Origin: Streptomyces sp. NBC_01476
Lineage (GTDB): Bacteria > Actinomycetota > Actinomycetes > Streptomycetales > Streptomycetaceae
Length of the DNA: 64,000 nucleotides
Reading direction: 5' to 3'
NCBI RefSeq assembly: GCF_036227265.1
Contig: NZ_CP109446.1
Span: forward strand, 1,153,501 to 1,217,500
The notes under the pieces were generated by a model. It saw nothing but the letters and a program-made list of their open reading frames with translations. It was not told the origin of the DNA and made no database searches. Every line of letters starts with the position of its first letter. The stretch's first letter is position 1. Both the position numbers and the translations under genes were made by a program. Below, piece by piece: positions 26,347 through 34,196 of the stretch.

Positions 26347-28806
26347 TCAGCTGAACTGCCAGAGGTGGTCCGCGGTCCCGTTGTCGTCGAACTGCACGAC
26401 AGGCGCGCTGTTGGCGGTGGACATCAGGTCGACGCCCAGCACCTTGCCGGAGTTGAGGTTGCGGATCCGGTACCAGCCGTCGCCGTTGTCGATCAGCTGC
26501 CAGAGGTGGTCGGCGGTGCCGTTGTCGTCGAACTGCACGACCTGGGCGCTGTTGGCGGTGGACATCAGGTCGACACCGAGCACTTTGCCCGAGTTGAGGT
26601 TGCGGATCCGGTACCAGCCGTCGGTGTCCGGGACGAGCTGCCAGAGGTGGTCGGCGGTGCCGTTGTCGTCGAACTGCACCACGTGGGCGCTGTTCGCGGT
26701 GGACATCAGGTCGACACCCATGACCTTGCCGGAGTTGCGGTTGCGGATGCGGCGGTAGTCGCCGGCCGGTGTCCACGGCCGGCCGTCCGGGGTGGCGGTG
26801 GGGAAGGCGGAGATCCGCAGCCGGGCCGCGCCCATCGGGACGAGGGTGACGGTCTCGACGGCCGCCGTGCTGCGGGCCGGGGAGTCCTGCAAGGGGGTGA
26901 CCACGTGCTCGCTGTCGGCCTGCCACTCGGCGATCCGGCGGGCCGGCGCGGTGATGCGCACCGGAGTGCCGCCCTGGGTGAAGGGGTTGGCGGGCAGCGG
27001 CCCGGCGGTCCGGCTGAAGGCGGGGTTGCCGGCGTCCAGGGCGAGGCCGTAGTTCCAGGGGCTGGTGGCGTGCACCTCGTAGCTGGGGAACTGGGCGCTG
27101 CCGGCGTACTGGACGTAACTCTCACCGATGCTCAGCGCGTACGTGAGCGGTCCGTGGTCGATCGCGGTGGCGCCGTGGTTGCCGGGCCAGCTGCGGACGG
27201 TGGTGTTCTGCGGAAGCCGCAGGGTGACCGTGTCGCCGTTCCGCCAGGTCCGGTTCAGCACGGTGAAGGCGGGTCCCGCGGGGGCGGTGGTGGTGGCGCC
27301 GCCGACCGTGATGCGCGGGGCCGTGCACCAGCCGGGGATACGCAGGTAGAGCGGGAAGGCGAGCGGGCGCGGGACGGACACGGTCAGGGTGATGCTGTCG
27401 CCGAAGGGGTAGTCGGTGGTCTCGGTGATGGTGACGCTGACGCCGTCGGCGACCTTCGCGGTGACGGAACTGGGCGCGTACATCGCCGCGGCCAGGCCGT
27501 GGTCGGGGGTGGCGAGCCACAGCTCCTCGGTGAAGTAGGGCCAGCCCATGCCGTAGTTGTGCGGGCAGCAGCGGTACTGGTCGACGCCGGGCATGAACGC
27601 CTGCATGGCGAAGCCGTTCTGGAACTGCCCTTGCGTCTTGGGGGCGTTGTCCAGGTCGACGCTGTTGGCGGCGGTGATGTAGTGGACCGCCCTGCCGTCG
27701 GGGTCGAGGGCGGCGGGCAGTGAGTTGAAGGCGAGGTCCTCGCAGCGGTCGGCCCACACCGGGTCGCCGGTGATCCGGGTCAGCAGCTGGTGGCTGGCCA
27801 TGAACTCGACGATGCCGCAGGTCTCGAAGCCCTGCCGGGGGTCGCCGAAGCCCGGCCGGGCGTTCTCGTCACCGGCGAAGCCGCCGCCCGGGAACTGGCC
27901 CCAACTCGTCATCACCGCGGTGTAGTTCTGGTAAGCGGCCTGGCTGAGGGCGGTGGACGGGGAGCGCAGTGCGTACTGGGCGGGTTCACGGAAGCCCTGG
28001 GCGATGTTGACGTTGTGCAGGGACGGCAGGTTGTTCACCCAGTTGGCGCCGCCGGCGTGGATCTTGTCGGCGAGGGTCAGCAGAAAGGCGTCACCGGTGC
28101 GGTTGTAGAGCCAGAAGACGCTGTCCAGGCCGTCGCCCCAGCGCACCGACACCCAGCTCTGGTTGAAGGCACCAGGACCCTGGGCGTTCATGTACCGGAA
28201 GAAGGCGGTGAGCAGCGGGACGATCCGGCCGTCGCCGCTGTACTCCTGCCAGTTGCGCAGCGCCCAGGTCAGCGGCAGGTACGGCCAGAAGTCCGGGCCG
28301 CCGCCGAGCGAGGTGCGCAAGGCGGTCGGGCCGAAGAAACCGTCCGGCTGGGCGGTGGCGAGGATGGCGTCGATCCAGCGGCGCACCGCGGCCAGTGCGG
28401 TGGCGTCCCCGGTGAGCACGGCGAGGTCCGTGTAGCCGCGCAGCCAGTAAGGGACCTCCTCCCAGCCGGTGTTGGCGGGGTGGGCCCAGCCGCTGGTGTT
28501 CATGTCGAGGAAGTGCGAGGCCGCCGCGTACTGCCCGCAGAGCCCGGCCAGCTGGCGGCGCAGCTCGCCGTCGAGCCAGCCGCGGGCGGTGACCGCGCCG
28601 GGCGGCAGGCGGAGGAAGGCGGTGGGCGCCAGCGGCGCCGCGTTGGGTGTGTAGAGACCGCCGGGGGCCGGCGCGACCCGGCCGGCGGCGCCTGCCGCGG
28701 TGGTGGGTGCGGCGGCCCTGGCGGGACCGGCCAGGGCCGGCGGGATGCCGGCGGCGGCTCCCGCCGCCAGCGTGGTGGTGACAAAGGATCTGCGGTTCAG
28801 GGGCAT
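26347..28806 (-). CDS. Exported GH127 beta-L-arabinofuranosidase with ricin-type domain
   Basis: An 819-residue exported enzyme. AGGAGG lies 8 bases before the ATG. LNRRSFVTTTLAAGAAAG is a Tat signal. The (alpha/alpha)6 barrel and beta-sandwich (about 55-675) match GH127 (DUF1680). FETCGIVEFM supplies E328 and C330, and YRCCPHN supplies C413 and C414, the same Glu-Cys...Cys-Cys set that binds zinc and provides the cysteine nucleophile in bifidobacterial HypBA1. Residues about 680-819 are three almost identical ricin-type lobes. It probably releases beta-L-arabinofuranose or a similar furanose outside the cell. It heads an operon with the DUF4965 gene and is divergent from a furanose-type ABC importer, with shared operators between. 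Confidence 0.92.
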   Translation of the reverse strand: MPLNRRSFVTTTLAAGAAAGIPPALAGPARAAAPTTAAGAAGRVAPAPGGLYTPNAAPLAPTAFLRLPPGAVTARGWLDGELRRQLAGLCGQYAAASHFLDMNTSGWAHPANTGWEEVPYWLRGYTDLAVLTGDATALAAVRRWIDAILATAQPDGFFGPTALRTSLGGGPDFWPYLPLTWALRNWQEYSGDGRIVPLLTAFFRYMNAQGPGAFNQSWVSVRWGDGLDSVFWLYNRTGDAFLLTLADKIHAGGANWVNNLPSLHNVNIAQGFREPAQYALRSPSTALSQAAYQNYTAVMTSWGQFPGGGFAGDENARPGFGDPRQGFETCGIVEFMASHQLLTRITGDPVWADRCEDLAFNSLPAALDPDGRAVHYITAANSVDLDNAPKTQGQFQNGFAMQAFMPGVDQYRCCPHNYGMGWPYFTEELWLATPDHGLAAAMYAPSSVTAKVADGVSVTITETTDYPFGDSITLTVSVPRPLAFPLYLRIPGWCTAPRITVGGATTTAPAGPAFTVLNRTWRNGDTVTLRLPQNTTVRSWPGNHGATAIDHGPLTYALSIGESYVQYAGSAQFPSYEVHATSPWNYGLALDAGNPAFSRTAGPLPANPFTQGGTPVRITAPARRIAEWQADSEHVVTPLQDSPARSTAAVETVTLVPMGAARLRISAFPTATPDGRPWTPAGDYRRIRNRNSGKVMGVDLMSTANSAHVVQFDDNGTADHLWQLVPDTDGWYRIRNLNSGKVLGVDLMSTANSAQVVQFDDNGTADHLWQLIDNGDGWYRIRNLNSGKVLGVDLMSTANSAPVVQFDDNGTADHLWQFS
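26355..26765 (-). repeat. Three nearly identical 141-bp tandem repeats encoding ricin lobes
   Basis: CAGAGGTGGTC occurs at 26360, 26501 and 26642, a strict 141-bp period. Long stretches (for example TGCCGTTGTCGTCGAACTGC) are identical between copies, so the array is young or kept uniform by recombination. Each copy encodes NSGKVLGVDLMSTANSA and FDDNGTADHLWQ. Confidence 0.92.
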
Positions 28807-28851
28807 GGGGGTGGCCTCCTGGCACTGGGGGGCATCCCTCCGAACCGGCTA

Positions 28852-28865
28852 TTCCAACGTTGGAA
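28852..28865. promoter_or_regulatory. Perfect palindrome TTCCAACGTTGGAA, operator of the GH127 side
   Basis: A fully symmetric 14-bp site with central CG, the usual shape of LacI-family operators, 46 bp upstream of the GH127 start. A related site lies over the importer promoter at 29030-29043. The LacI gene at 34197-35213 is the natural candidate regulator. Confidence 0.8.
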
Positions 28866-28946
28866 AGATGCGCTGCCATCCGGCATGACAGCACGGCTTC
28901 GGGGCCGTGTCCACAGTGGCAACAGAACTCACGGGAGGAGTTTTTG

Positions 28947-29126
28947 ATGGCTGGTCAACGCGGTGGGTCGACGAACGGCAAGCTTCCGAAAGTCTCCGCG
29001 CGACTCCTTGTCGAGTCGCCGCGCCGTCTGTATAACGTTGTAAATCCGCAGCACGGGACGGCCACTTCAGGCTCCCGGTGCACCCACCCTCCCCGTACGC
29101 CGTACCCGCTCGCCGGGGCACCGTAG
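28947..29126 (+). CDS. Possible 59-codon ORF in the divergent control region
   Basis: An ATG with a very good GGGAGGAG site 6 bases upstream opens a 59-codon frame (MAGQRGGSTNGKLPKVSARL...). The frame runs straight through the predicted importer promoter and operator (29008-29043), which argues against a conserved protein. It could be a leader peptide, a remnant, or a real small gene read from a promoter near the 28852 operator. I recognise no domain. Confidence 0.25.
   Translation: MAGQRGGSTNGKLPKVSARLLVESPRRLYNVVNPQHGTATSGSRCTHPPRTPYPLAGAP
29008..29036 (+). promoter_or_regulatory. Importer operon promoter, TTGTCG-17-TATAAC
   Basis: TTGTCG (29008-29013) and TATAAC (29031-29036) are 17 bases apart. 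Transcription would begin near 29043, leaving a leader of about 97 bases before the GTG start of the binding-protein gene. The -10 box is embedded in the operator at 29030-29043. Confidence 0.8.
29030..29043. promoter_or_regulatory. AACGTT-centred operator over the importer -10 box
   Basis: GTATAACGTTGTAA matches the GH127-side palindrome TTCCAACGTTGGAA at 10 of 14 positions, including the whole AACGTTG core and the outer AA. Binding here would cover the -10 box. The pair suggests one regulator represses both directions of the locus. Confidence 0.72.
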
Positions 29127-29139
29127 AAGAAGGAGTGTC

Positions 29140-30249
29140 GTGAGCATGACCATACGCCCGCTCACCCGCAGAACGCGCGCGCTCGCCGTCTGCGTACTGC
29201 TGGCCACCGCCGGCCTCACGGCCACCGCCTGCTCCAAGTCCGAGGACGGCGACGCCGCTGCCGCGCCCAGCGGCTCCGGCCAGGCCGCACAGCAGCAGGT
29301 CACCCAGACGCCGAGCGCCTCGGCCGGCGGGGGCTGCACACTCTCCGCCTACGGCGCTCCCAAGCTCGACCTGAAGAACGCGGTCGTCGGCTTCTCCCAG
29401 TCGGAGAAGGAGGACAACCCGTTCCGGATCGCCGAAACCCAGTCGATCAAGGACGAGGCCGCCAGGCTGGGCGTGAAGAAACTGCTCACCACCGACGCCC
29501 AGTCCCAGCTCCCCAAGCAGATCAGCGACATCCAGGACATGCTGGCGCAGGGCGCCCAGCTGCTCATCGTCGCCCCGCTCAACTCCGACGGGCTGGACCC
29601 GGCACTCCAGGCCGCCGCCGCCAAGCACGTCCCGGTCATCACCATCGACCGGAAGATCAACGCCACGTCCTGCAAGGACTATGTGACCTTCCTCGGCTCG
29701 GACTTCGTGGAGCAGGGCAAGCGCGCCGCCGACGCCATGATCAAGTCCACCGGCGGCAAGGGGCAGGTGGCGATCCTGCTCGGTTCGTCCGGCAACAACG
29801 TCACCACCGACCGCACCAAGGGCTTCGTCGACGAGATCGCCGCCAAGGCGCCCGGGCTGAAGGTGGTCGCCCAGCAGACCGGCGAGTTCACCCGGGACAA
29901 GGGCCAGCAGGTGATGGAGCAGCTCATCCAGTCCAAGCCCGGCATCACGGCCGTCTACGCGGAGAACGACGAGATGGGCCTCGGCGCGGTCACCGCGCTG
30001 CAGAGCGCCGGCAAGAACCCGGGCAAGGACGTCAAGATCGTCTCGGTGGACGGCACCCGGAACGCGGTGCAGGCCATCGTGGACGGCAAGTACAACGCGG
30101 TGATCGAGTCCAACCCCCGCTTCGGGCCGCTGGCGTTCGCCACCGCGCAGAAGTTCTACGGCGGTGAGTCGATCCCCGAGGACGTGATCATCTCCGACCG
30201 CGCCTACGACGAGGACAACGCCAAGACGTCGGTGGCGGGCGCGTTCTGA
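29140..30249 (+). CDS. ytfQ: YtfQ-like sugar-binding lipoprotein of a furanose ABC importer
   Basis: A 369-residue lipoprotein. The GTG at 29140 follows AAGGAG by 4 bases. LTATAC provides the lipobox cysteine, followed by a Ser/Ala/Gln linker. The periplasmic-binding-protein 1 fold starts NAVVGFSQSEKEDNPFRIAETQSIKDEAARLG, and later has GEFTRDKGQQVMEQL and AVYAENDEMGLGAV. These resemble E. coli YtfQ (GFSQ..., RAAET, GDFTRSKGKEVME, VYAHNDDM), which binds galactofuranose. With GH127 next door, arabinofuranose or galactofuranose is the likely ligand. It is the first gene of a four-gene operon, overlapping the ATPase gene by one base. Confidence 0.88.
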   Translation: MSMTIRPLTRRTRALAVCVLLATAGLTATACSKSEDGDAAAAPSGSGQAAQQQVTQTPSASAGGGCTLSAYGAPKLDLKNAVVGFSQSEKEDNPFRIAETQSIKDEAARLGVKKLLTTDAQSQLPKQISDIQDMLAQGAQLLIVAPLNSDGLDPALQAAAAKHVPVITIDRKINATSCKDYVTFLGSDFVEQGKRAADAMIKSTGGKGQVAILLGSSGNNVTTDRTKGFVDEIAAKAPGLKVVAQQTGEFTRDKGQQVMEQLIQSKPGITAVYAENDEMGLGAVTALQSAGKNPGKDVKIVSVDGTRNAVQAIVDGKYNAVIESNPRFGPLAFATAQKFYGGESIPEDVIISDRAYDEDNAKTSVAGAF

Positions 30250-32093
30250 TGGTGCCGCCGGACACCGCCGCGGCCCGGTCCGCCCCACCCCAGCAGCCAC
30301 CGCCGGAGCGCGAACCGGCACCGGTGCTGGAAGCGGTCGGCGTCGGCAAACGGTTCCCCGGTGTGGTCGCGCTCGACGACGTGTCGTTCACCCTGCGGAC
30401 GGGGGAGATCCACGCGTTGGTCGGCGAGAACGGCGCCGGCAAATCCACCCTGATCAAGATCCTCACCGGGGTGCACCGCCCCGACGAGGGCGAACTGCGC
30501 CTCGGCGGGCGGCCGGTGGTCTTCCACCGGCCGCACGAGGCGCAGCGCGCCGGGATCTCCACCATCTACCAGGAAGTCAACCTGGTCCCGCTGATGAGCG
30601 TGGCCCGGAACATCTTCCTGGGCCGCGAGCCCAAGACCCGGCTCGGCCTGATCGACTTCACCAGCATGCACCGCCAGACCGCGGAACTGCTGGCCGGTTT
30701 CGGCATCACGGCGGACCCGCGCCGGCCGCTGCACACCCTCGGCGTCGGCACCCAGCAGATGGTCGCGCTGGCCCGGGCGGTCAGCGTCCAGGCCCGGGTG
30801 GTGGTGATGGACGAACCGACCTCGTCCCTCGAACCCCGCGAGGTCGAGACCCTCTTCAGGGTCATCGGTGAACTCCACCAGCGGGGCATCTCGCTGGTCT
30901 ACGTCAGCCACCGGATGGACGAGCTCTACCGCATCTGCGACCGCGTGACGGTGCTGCGCGACGGCCGGCTGGTGCACTCCGGGCCACTGCGGGACACCGC
31001 ACGGGTCCAGTTGGTGTCGATGATGCTCGGCCGCGAGATCGCCGAGGTGCGCAGGAGCGGCACCACCGCCTTCGGGGCCGGGCACGAGGCGGCACCGGAA
31101 CCGGTGCTCACCGCCACCGGACTGACCCGGCGGCACCTGCTGCAGGAGGTCGGCCTGGAGCTGCGACCGGGTGAAGTGCTGGGACTCGGCGGCCTGTTGG
31201 GGTCGGGTCGCAGCGAGACGGCGAAGGCGCTGGCGGGCGCGCTGCCGCTGGACGCCGGCCAGGTCAGGGTCGGCGGCCGGACCCTGCGCCGGCTCACCTC
31301 GGCGGCCGCGATCCGGGCCGGCATCAGCCTGCTGCCGGAGGACCGCAAGGCGGAGGGGATCGTGCCGGGCCTGTCGGTGCGGGAGAACATCGTGCTCGCC
31401 GCGCTCCCCCGGCTCTCCCGCGGCGGCATGGTCTCGCGGCGCCGGCAGGACCGTGTCGTCGAGATCTTCATGAAGCGGCTGCGGATCAAGGCGGCGAGCC
31501 CCGAGCAGAAGGTCGGCGAGCTCTCCGGCGGCAATCAGCAGAAGGTGCTGCTCGCCCGGTGGCTCTGCCTGGAGCCGAAGGTGCTGCTGCTGGACGAGCC
31601 GACCCGCGGTATCGATGTCGGCGCCAAGGCGGAAGTCCAGGCGCTCATCGACGAGTTGGCGGCGGAGGGGCTTGCCGTGCTGCTGATCTCCTCCGAGCTG
31701 GAGGAGCTGGTGGAAGGCGCCGACCGGATCGTGGTGCTGCGCGCCGGAGCGGTGGCCGGCGAACTGACCGGTGAGGACGTCTCGGAGGCGGCGCTGCTCG
31801 CGGTGCTCGCCGAGGGCGACCCGGAAGGGGACCTGGAAGGGAACCCGGAAACGGATCCGGAAACGGGTCTGGAAACGGGTCTGGAGGCGGCCCCGGAAGC
31901 GGACGCCGGCCCCGCCTCCGGCCCGGTGTCCGGCGGTCCCGACTCCGGCGACCGGGCACCCGCACCCGCCGTACCCGTAGCGAGCAAGCCCCCGCGTCCC
32001 GGCACCGATCCCCGTCCGTCCAAGACCTCCAAGACCTCCGAGCCCCCCGAGACCCCCCAGACCCCCGACGACCCCCCGGAGGCCGAGCTGTGA
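30249..32093 (+). CDS. ytfR: YtfR-like double ATPase of the furanose importer, with unusual acidic tail
   Basis: A 614-residue cytoplasmic ATPase with two nucleotide-binding domains. The first (about 25-265) has Walker A GENGAGKST (residues 59-67) and a degenerate signature (VGTQQMVALARA). The second (about 280-520) has the usual degenerate P-loop GLLGSGRSETAKAL, but an intact LSGGNQQKVLLARWL and LLLDEPTRGIDVG. This asymmetry is normal in RbsA/YtfR/MglA proteins, which are about 500 residues. Here about 90 extra residues follow, beginning with seven tandem tetrapeptides of the type DPEG/GLET and ending in a Pro/Ser/Thr-rich stretch. Its ATG overlaps the previous stop (TGATG), and its end overlaps the next start by 4 bases. 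Confidence 0.9.
   Translation: MVPPDTAAARSAPPQQPPPEREPAPVLEAVGVGKRFPGVVALDDVSFTLRTGEIHALVGENGAGKSTLIKILTGVHRPDEGELRLGGRPVVFHRPHEAQRAGISTIYQEVNLVPLMSVARNIFLGREPKTRLGLIDFTSMHRQTAELLAGFGITADPRRPLHTLGVGTQQMVALARAVSVQARVVVMDEPTSSLEPREVETLFRVIGELHQRGISLVYVSHRMDELYRICDRVTVLRDGRLVHSGPLRDTARVQLVSMMLGREIAEVRRSGTTAFGAGHEAAPEPVLTATGLTRRHLLQEVGLELRPGEVLGLGGLLGSGRSETAKALAGALPLDAGQVRVGGRTLRRLTSAAAIRAGISLLPEDRKAEGIVPGLSVRENIVLAALPRLSRGGMVSRRRQDRVVEIFMKRLRIKAASPEQKVGELSGGNQQKVLLARWLCLEPKVLLLDEPTRGIDVGAKAEVQALIDELAAEGLAVLLISSELEELVEGADRIVVLRAGAVAGELTGEDVSEAALLAVLAEGDPEGDLEGNPETDPETGLETGLEAAPEADAGPASGPVSGGPDSGDRAPAPAVPVASKPPRPGTDPRPSKTSKTSEPPETPQTPDDPPEAEL
31818..31901 (+). repeat. Seven tandem 12-bp repeats encoding acidic tetrapeptides
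   Basis: Residues 524-551 of the ATPase read DPEG-DLEG-NPET-DPET-GLET-GLEA-APEA. The DNA units follow the pattern (G/A)(A/G)(C/T)CxGGAA(A/G)xG. This looks like replication slippage in the tail of the ATPase gene. Confidence 0.85.
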
Positions 32094-33052
32094 CCGCCTT
32101 CGCCATCCCCCGCGGCCTGGACCGCCCGCGCATGACCGGCTGGCTCCAGCGGTACGGCGTCTACGCCGCGGTCCTCGCCCTGCTCGCCTTCAACGGCCTG
32201 TTCACCGACCGCTTCCTCACCGCCGACAACCTGCGCACGCAAGCCGTTCAGGTCTCCCCCGTCCTGATCGTCGCGCTCGGCATGGCGCTGGTGATCGGCA
32301 CCGAGGGCGTCGACCTGTCGGTGGGTTCGACGATGGCCCTGGCGAGCGCGGTGCTGCCGCTCTATCTGGGGTACGGCCTGCTCCCGGGGCTGCTGGTTGC
32401 CCTGCTCGCCGGCGTCGTGGTCGGGCTGGTCAACGGCTCCCTGGTGTCGGTGGTCGGCCTGCAGCCGATCGTCGCCACCCTGGCCCTGTTCGTCGGTGGC
32501 CGCGGGCTCGCGCTCGTCATCGCCCACGGCCGGCTGAAGCAGATCAGGAACCAGGACCTGCTGAACCTCGGCACCGACAGCGTGCTCGGTGTGCCGGTGG
32601 TCGTCGTCATCGCCGCGGTGCTGGCCGTCCTGGTCGCTCTGCTGGTGCAACGCACTACCTTCGGGCGGCAGTTGGTGGCCGTCGGCGGGAACCGGGCGGC
32701 GGCGGCGCTGGCCGGGCTGCCGGTACGCCGGGTGCTGCTCGGGGTGTACGTGATCTGCGGTGTGCTGGCCGCGCTGGCCGGTGTGCTGGCCACCGCCCGG
32801 CTGACCGCGAGCGACCCGTCCTCGCTCGGCAATCTGATGGAGCTCTCCGCGATCACCGCCGTGGTGGTCGGCGGCACCCCGCTGAGCGGCGGTTCCGTCC
32901 GGGTCCTCGGCACCGTGATGGGCGCACTGCTGATGCAGTTGCTGCACGCCACGCTGGTCAGCCACAACCTGCACGACTCCACCGCCCAGATGGTCCAGGC
33001 GGGCATCATCCTGCTCGCCGTCTACGTAGCCCGGGAGCGTCGATCCCGATGA
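32090..33052 (+). CDS. ytfT: YtfT-like permease of the furanose importer
   Basis: A 320-residue membrane protein with about nine to ten hydrophobic segments. GMALVIGTEGVDLSVGSTMALASAVLPLYL is the signature region of BPD_transp_2 permeases (RbsC/YtfT/XylH type), with the conserved G-x-D-L-S-V-G. The start is GTG, overlapping the ATPase stop by 4 bases (GTGA), so translation is coupled. The missing extended cytoplasmic loops fit sugar importers of the CUT2 class. It would form a heterodimeric channel with the next gene product. Confidence 0.88.
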   Translation: MTAFAIPRGLDRPRMTGWLQRYGVYAAVLALLAFNGLFTDRFLTADNLRTQAVQVSPVLIVALGMALVIGTEGVDLSVGSTMALASAVLPLYLGYGLLPGLLVALLAGVVVGLVNGSLVSVVGLQPIVATLALFVGGRGLALVIAHGRLKQIRNQDLLNLGTDSVLGVPVVVVIAAVLAVLVALLVQRTTFGRQLVAVGGNRAAAALAGLPVRRVLLGVYVICGVLAALAGVLATARLTASDPSSLGNLMELSAITAVVVGGTPLSGGSVRVLGTVMGALLMQLLHATLVSHNLHDSTAQMVQAGIILLAVYVARERRSR

Positions 33053-34080
33053 AGTCCGCGCTGAACACCGCACTGGCCGTCCCGGCCGGCCCACCGCCCG
33101 CCCCGATCGCCGCCCTGCGCCCCTCCGGGCGGCAGCGCGCCGCCGAACTCCTGCAACGGCAGGGCGCGCTGGCCGTCCTGGTGCTGCTCTGCCTGGTCTC
33201 CTCCTTCCTCTTCTCGGCCTTCCCGACCCTGGACAACACCCGCGGCATCACCATCCAGGCGTCCTTTCCTGCGATCGTCGCCCTCGGCATGACCCTGGTG
33301 ATCATCACCGGCGGCATCGACCTCTCCGTCGGGTCGGTGTTCGCACTCGGCGGGGTACTGGCCGCCTGGGCCTCGCAGTACGGCTTCCTGCCGGCGCTGC
33401 TGCTGCCGCTCGCGGTCTGCGGGGCGATCGGCGCGGTCAACGGGCTGCTGGTGGCGCGCGCCGGTATGGCGCCGTTCATCGTCACTCTGGCCTCACTGCT
33501 CGGCGCCCGCGGCCTGCTGCTCGCGCTGACCCACGAGGGCGCGACCACGTATCTCGTTCCCCGCGGCTCGGCCTTCCGGCAACTCGGCGGCGGGCAGGTG
33601 TGGGGCTTCGGCTACCCGGTGCTCATCGCGGTGGCGCTCTTCTGCGCCGGCGGGCTGCTGCTGCAGCGCACCTCCTTCGGGCAGGCGCTCTTCGCGGTGG
33701 GCGGCGGCGGGGACGCGGCGCTGCTGATGGGGCTGCCGGTGGCCCGTACCAAGGTGGCCGTGTACACCCTCAGCGGATTGCTCGCCGGGCTGGCCGGAGC
33801 GCTCAACGCGGCCCGGCTGTCGTCCGGTGTGACCATCGTCGGCGTCGGGATGGAACTGGACGCGATCTCCGCGGTGGTGATCGGCGGCACCCTGCTGGTG
33901 GGCGGCGCCGGGTCGGTCTCCGGCACGCTGTGGGGTGTGCTGCTGCTCGCCGTGATCCAGAACCTGATCAACCAGATCGGCTCGCTCGACTCCTCCTACC
34001 AGTCCGTGGTCAGCGGCGGCTTCCTGATCGTCGTGGTGGTCGCCCAGCGGTATCTGTCCGCGGCCCGCCGCGGCACCTGA
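33049..34080 (+). CDS. yjfF: YjfF-like second permease of the furanose importer
   Basis: A 343-residue CUT2-class permease. GMTLVIITGGIDLSVGSVFALGGVLAAW is the conserved G-G-I-D-L-S-V-G segment, and the C-terminal AISAVVIGGTLLVGGAGSVSGTLWGVLLLAVIQNLINQIG is also typical. The ATG overlaps the previous stop by 4 bases. Two distinct permeases behind one YtfQ-type binding protein and one double ATPase is exactly the layout of the E. coli ytfQRT-yjfF galactofuranose system, unlike ribose or xylose systems with one permease. An N-terminal extension of about 35 residues precedes the first helix. Confidence 0.88.
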   Translation: MKSALNTALAVPAGPPPAPIAALRPSGRQRAAELLQRQGALAVLVLLCLVSSFLFSAFPTLDNTRGITIQASFPAIVALGMTLVIITGGIDLSVGSVFALGGVLAAWASQYGFLPALLLPLAVCGAIGAVNGLLVARAGMAPFIVTLASLLGARGLLLALTHEGATTYLVPRGSAFRQLGGGQVWGFGYPVLIAVALFCAGGLLLQRTSFGQALFAVGGGGDAALLMGLPVARTKVAVYTLSGLLAGLAGALNAARLSSGVTIVGVGMELDAISAVVIGGTLLVGGAGSVSGTLWGVLLLAVIQNLINQIGSLDSSYQSVVSGGFLIVVVVAQRYLSAARRGT

Positions 34081-34196
34081 GCGGTCCGGTGCCGTGCCGC
34101 CCGTTCGCCGGCACGGCACCGGACCTTGTGCACACTGGGGCCGGAACCTCCGGCGCCACGCAAGGCCGCCGGGGGCGGGAAGAGGGAAGGAAGTCC

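Noticed and set aside
33600..34196. Extended N-terminus of the LacI regulator
   Set aside because: The extra frame lies over the second permease gene; a GTG with a good ribosome site begins exactly at the helix-turn-helix.
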